A stretch of 64,000 nucleotides of DNA, taken from the NCBI GenBank assembly GCA_963978545.1, contig OZ021726.1, positions 53,055,959 through 53,119,958 on the forward strand, read 5' to 3'. The notes beneath the pieces were generated by a model. That model had not been told where the DNA came from and did no database searches. It was given only the letters and a program-made list of their open reading frames with translations. Position numbers and translations under genes: made by a program. Below, piece after piece: positions 61,261 through 64,000 of this stretch (the first letter of the stretch is position 1; every line of letters begins with the position of its first letter). Source of the DNA: Linyphia triangularis. Taxonomy: Eukaryota > Arthropoda > Arachnida > Araneae > Linyphiidae.

Positions 61261-62110
61261 TTTTAAACTTGTGACCAAAAGTTAACTCCTGGTTGTCTGT
61301 TTGGTTTTCTAGCGAGTTACTTACATATCCTCTAATCAAGTTAAAATACCTGCAACAAAGTTACACAAATAAAAATGTTAAATTTGAAAAGTTAATAAAA
61401 GGAAGGCCATTTGCTAAGGGTCTAAAGAACCCTAACCCCGAGCTACACGTGACATTTCAATATTTTACCAAACAATTGTTAAAATATCGACTATCGGACG
61501 TTGCCTTCATGGTAACTCATCTACCCACCCCCCTTCCCTAACTAATTTTGAATAAGTTAAGACTTTAGAATTACAATTAATAAATTTTGAAAAATTATTT
61601 ATTAAAGGTGAGGACCCACCTCCAGCCCGATACCTCTTTTAGGAAGAATTGGTACCGCCTCACTCCACCCTAACAAAAAAAAATCTGTGAAAAAAAAGCA
61701 CGAAGTATTAAACACGTCTTTCACACTCAGGTATCCAAGTAGAAATGGCGAGACGGCAACAGGTAGCGTCTATATATGAGGGGTGATCACATGACTTCAC
61801 CGACCAATCAGGTTTCACGGTAGAGGGTGCTACTGACTATCGACCCGTCAGAAGGGAGGGGAGCGAGACTAGGGATGTTTCAACACGCTTCAACGCGTTT
61901 GCGAGTTGAGTTGTTGTGTAACGATCTTGCTTGAAACAGTTAAAGTGATAGATAATTTGTTCGTGACGTCATAGTGTAGCGAATGGGTTTTTAGCGTAGA
62001 CAGTTGTTGCAATTGGAGTAATTATGAAATTTATTAAATATAAAGATAATATTTAGTAATAATTATCAGATTTTATTATTATTATTATAAAAAATAAACT
62101 TATAAAAAAA
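61261..62110. other. unassigned stretch before the ~115-bp repeats
   Basis: No gene recognised. 61740-61900 (CCAATCAGGTTTCACGGTAG region) resembles 63680-63760, so related blocks flank the satellite-like array. One more TGACGTCA at 61964-61971. Confidence 0.45.
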
Positions 62111-62111
62111 A

Positions 62112-63680
62112 GTGAACGTGAAAATTTACTTTACGAATAAAAATCATGTCTTTAAAATGTGTACGAATATCACTAAATAAGAGAAAAAGTAACATACTTA
62201 AACTCTTTACGACAAATAAGTTTAACATTAACGTAAAAAATTTACTTTACACATACAAATCACTTTAAAATGTGTAAAAATATCGCTAAATAAGAGAAAA
62301 AAAAGTAACTTACTTAAAATTTCTAAGATAAATATTTAACCTTTACGCGAAAATTCCATTCATATATAAAAATCACGACTTTAAAATAAAACATGCAAGA
62401 GAAAAGTAACGTACTTAAACTTTCTACGACAAATAACTTTAACATTAACGTAAAATTTTACTTTACACATAAAAATCCCGACTTTAAAATCTGTAGAAAT
62501 ATCTCTAAATAAAAGAAGAAAAAAATTAACACACTTAAACTTTGTACGACAAATAACTTTGACATTAACGTAAAATTTTTTCTTCACATATAAAAATCAC
62601 GACTTTAAAATGTGACGTGTAAGAAGAATTAGCATACTTAAAATTTCTACGCCAAATAATTTTAACCTTTACGCAAAAATGTACTACATATATAAAAATC
62701 ATGTCTTTAAAATATGTAAAAATATTGCTAAATAAAAGAAAAAAGTAACAAACTTAAACTTTCTACGACAAATAACTTTAACATTAACGTAAAATTTACC
62801 TTGCACATAAAAATAACGACTTTAAATATGACATGTAGGAGGAAAGTATTACATACCAATAATTTCTACGACAAAGAATTCAAACATTGCCATTCATGTC
62901 TTTAAAATGTATAATGACAACTCTAACTTTTAGAAAAAAGAAACACTAAAAATTTACAAGGCAAAGAATTTAAAATTGAACGTGAAAATTAACTTTACAT
63001 GTACAATCATACTCTTATATCAACGATAAAGATAAAAAAAAAAAAGAGGCTCAAAAAATTTATAAGACAAAGAATTTAAATAATACGCGAAAATTTACCT
63101 CACATATAAAAATTATGTCTTTCAAATGTGTAAGAATAACGCTAAATTAGAGAAAAAGAAATATTAAAATGTTATAAGGTAAGGAATTGAAATTTATTTC
63201 ACACATAACATTTTTATCTTTAAAATGTGTGAGAATAATGCTAAATTAGAGAAGAAAAAAAATAACATACTTAAACTTTCTTCGACAAAAATTTAAACAA
63301 TACGCGAAATTTTCATACACAATTATTTTCTTAGGTTAATGTTAAATAATGGGAAATTTAACGGAATAAAAATTTCAAAGATAAAGAATTTTAACCTTTA
63401 CACGAAAATTTACTTCACATATAAATATCATGTCTTTAAACTTTAACGTGACAATTTACTTCTCATATACAATTAAACTCTTAGGGTAATGTTAAATAAA
63501 AGAAAAAGTAACATACTTAAAAATTTCTAAGATAAGCATAACGTAAAAATTTCGCATCATGTGTTTAAAATGTAACATATAAAAGAAAAAAAATTAACAT
63601 ACTTGAACATTCTATAGCAAAGAATTTAAGCGTTAGCGTAAAAATTCACTTTACATATAACATTCACGTCTTTAAACGGG
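62112..63680. repeat. ~115-bp satellite-like tandem repeats
   Basis: About 13 diverged units with core AAAATTTACTTTACACATA, GACTTTAAAATGTG, TAAATAAGAGAAAAA and ACTTAAACTTTCTACGACAA. Very AT-rich, no coding capacity. Confidence 0.8.
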
Positions 63681-63760
63681 ATGATAAGCATGTGACGGTA
63701 ATTAGCCAATCAGGTTAGCGGTAGGTGATACGCCACTTGCCGGCATTTTTAGACCGGAGG

Positions 63761-63850
63761 ATGAGTCACGCTAAAACTTGTTCAAACAGGTCGGGAGACT
63801 TGTACAGCAAGAACAGCAGCATCGACGCGCAAGCAGCGGGTGATGGTGAG
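63761..63850 (+). CDS. possible first coding exon of an unidentified gene
   Basis: Less AT-rich than its surroundings. ATG at 63761 opens MSHAKTCSNRSGDLYSKNSS and continues IDAQAAGD into a GTGAGG that could be a donor near 63849; CCAATCAGG lies about 65 bp upstream. No homology recognised and the sequence ends 150 bp later. It may equally be part of a repeat related to 61740-61900. Confidence 0.22.
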
Positions 63851-64000
63851 GTGTGTCAGTCGGTCTTTGAGATTATCGTTTTCCTACTTTGCCTTTTTCA
63901 TAATGAAATGTTTGTGAAAACTTGGAATGAATGAAGTGGATTTCAAAGAGACATTAGTAAGTGAAGGTAGAATTCGCATGGACTTTCTTCCAAAAAGTAT

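Overview
This is AT-rich animal nuclear DNA, most likely from an arthropod or another protostome; the species cannot be named from the sequence. The evidence is one spliced gene with GT/AG introns, a mariner (D34D) transposon, a Copia LTR retrotransposon with an initiator-tRNA-Met type primer site, tRNA-derived SINEs, Helitrons, and many hAT-like elements with 8-bp target duplications. No RNA gene, CRISPR array or prokaryotic feature was found.

Host gene: reading the minus strand for splice sites gives one complete gene, 48656 down to 22204. It has 11 small coding exons totalling 660 nt (219 codons plus stop), all junctions in phase. The protein matches STYX, a catalytically dead dual-specificity phosphatase, and carries the diagnostic HGNSGISR (Gly in place of the catalytic Cys) and a CINP motif. 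Its introns make up about 25.8 kb of the window and are loaded with transposons. An antisense mariner sits in intron 8, a MITE lies 34 bp past the exon 4 donor, two DNA elements fill most of intron 3 (one with a hAT, a Helitron and a SINE stacked inside), and intron 10 holds an element with an internal ~0.9-kb duplication.

Left flank (1-22203): a diverged tandem array (about 90-3881, resuming at 13122) was hit by a Helitron, a short hAT-like element and a ~9.2-kb nested stack, an outer hAT-like element that contains two further hAT-like elements, one of them with a SINE inside. Next come a cluster of TGACGTCA-type palindromes, old duplications, and a Tc1-like element (itself holding a SINE) inside a dispersed repeat. 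About 19.8-22.2 kb is the probable STYX 3' UTR or downstream region.

Right flank (48657-64000): a truncated SINE, a 4.2-kb hAT relative, a Helitron fragment, and a rearranged Copia element. Its gag-bearing half (plus strand) and its pol-bearing half (minus strand) meet head to head through nearly identical LTR pieces. The last 3.4 kb holds ~155-bp repeats with paired TGACGTCA sites, then ~115-bp satellite-like repeats, then a less AT-rich stretch that could be the first exon of another gene.

Most element boundaries rest on visible terminal inverted repeats plus target duplications. Superfamily names without transposase sequence are inferences from termini and TSD length.
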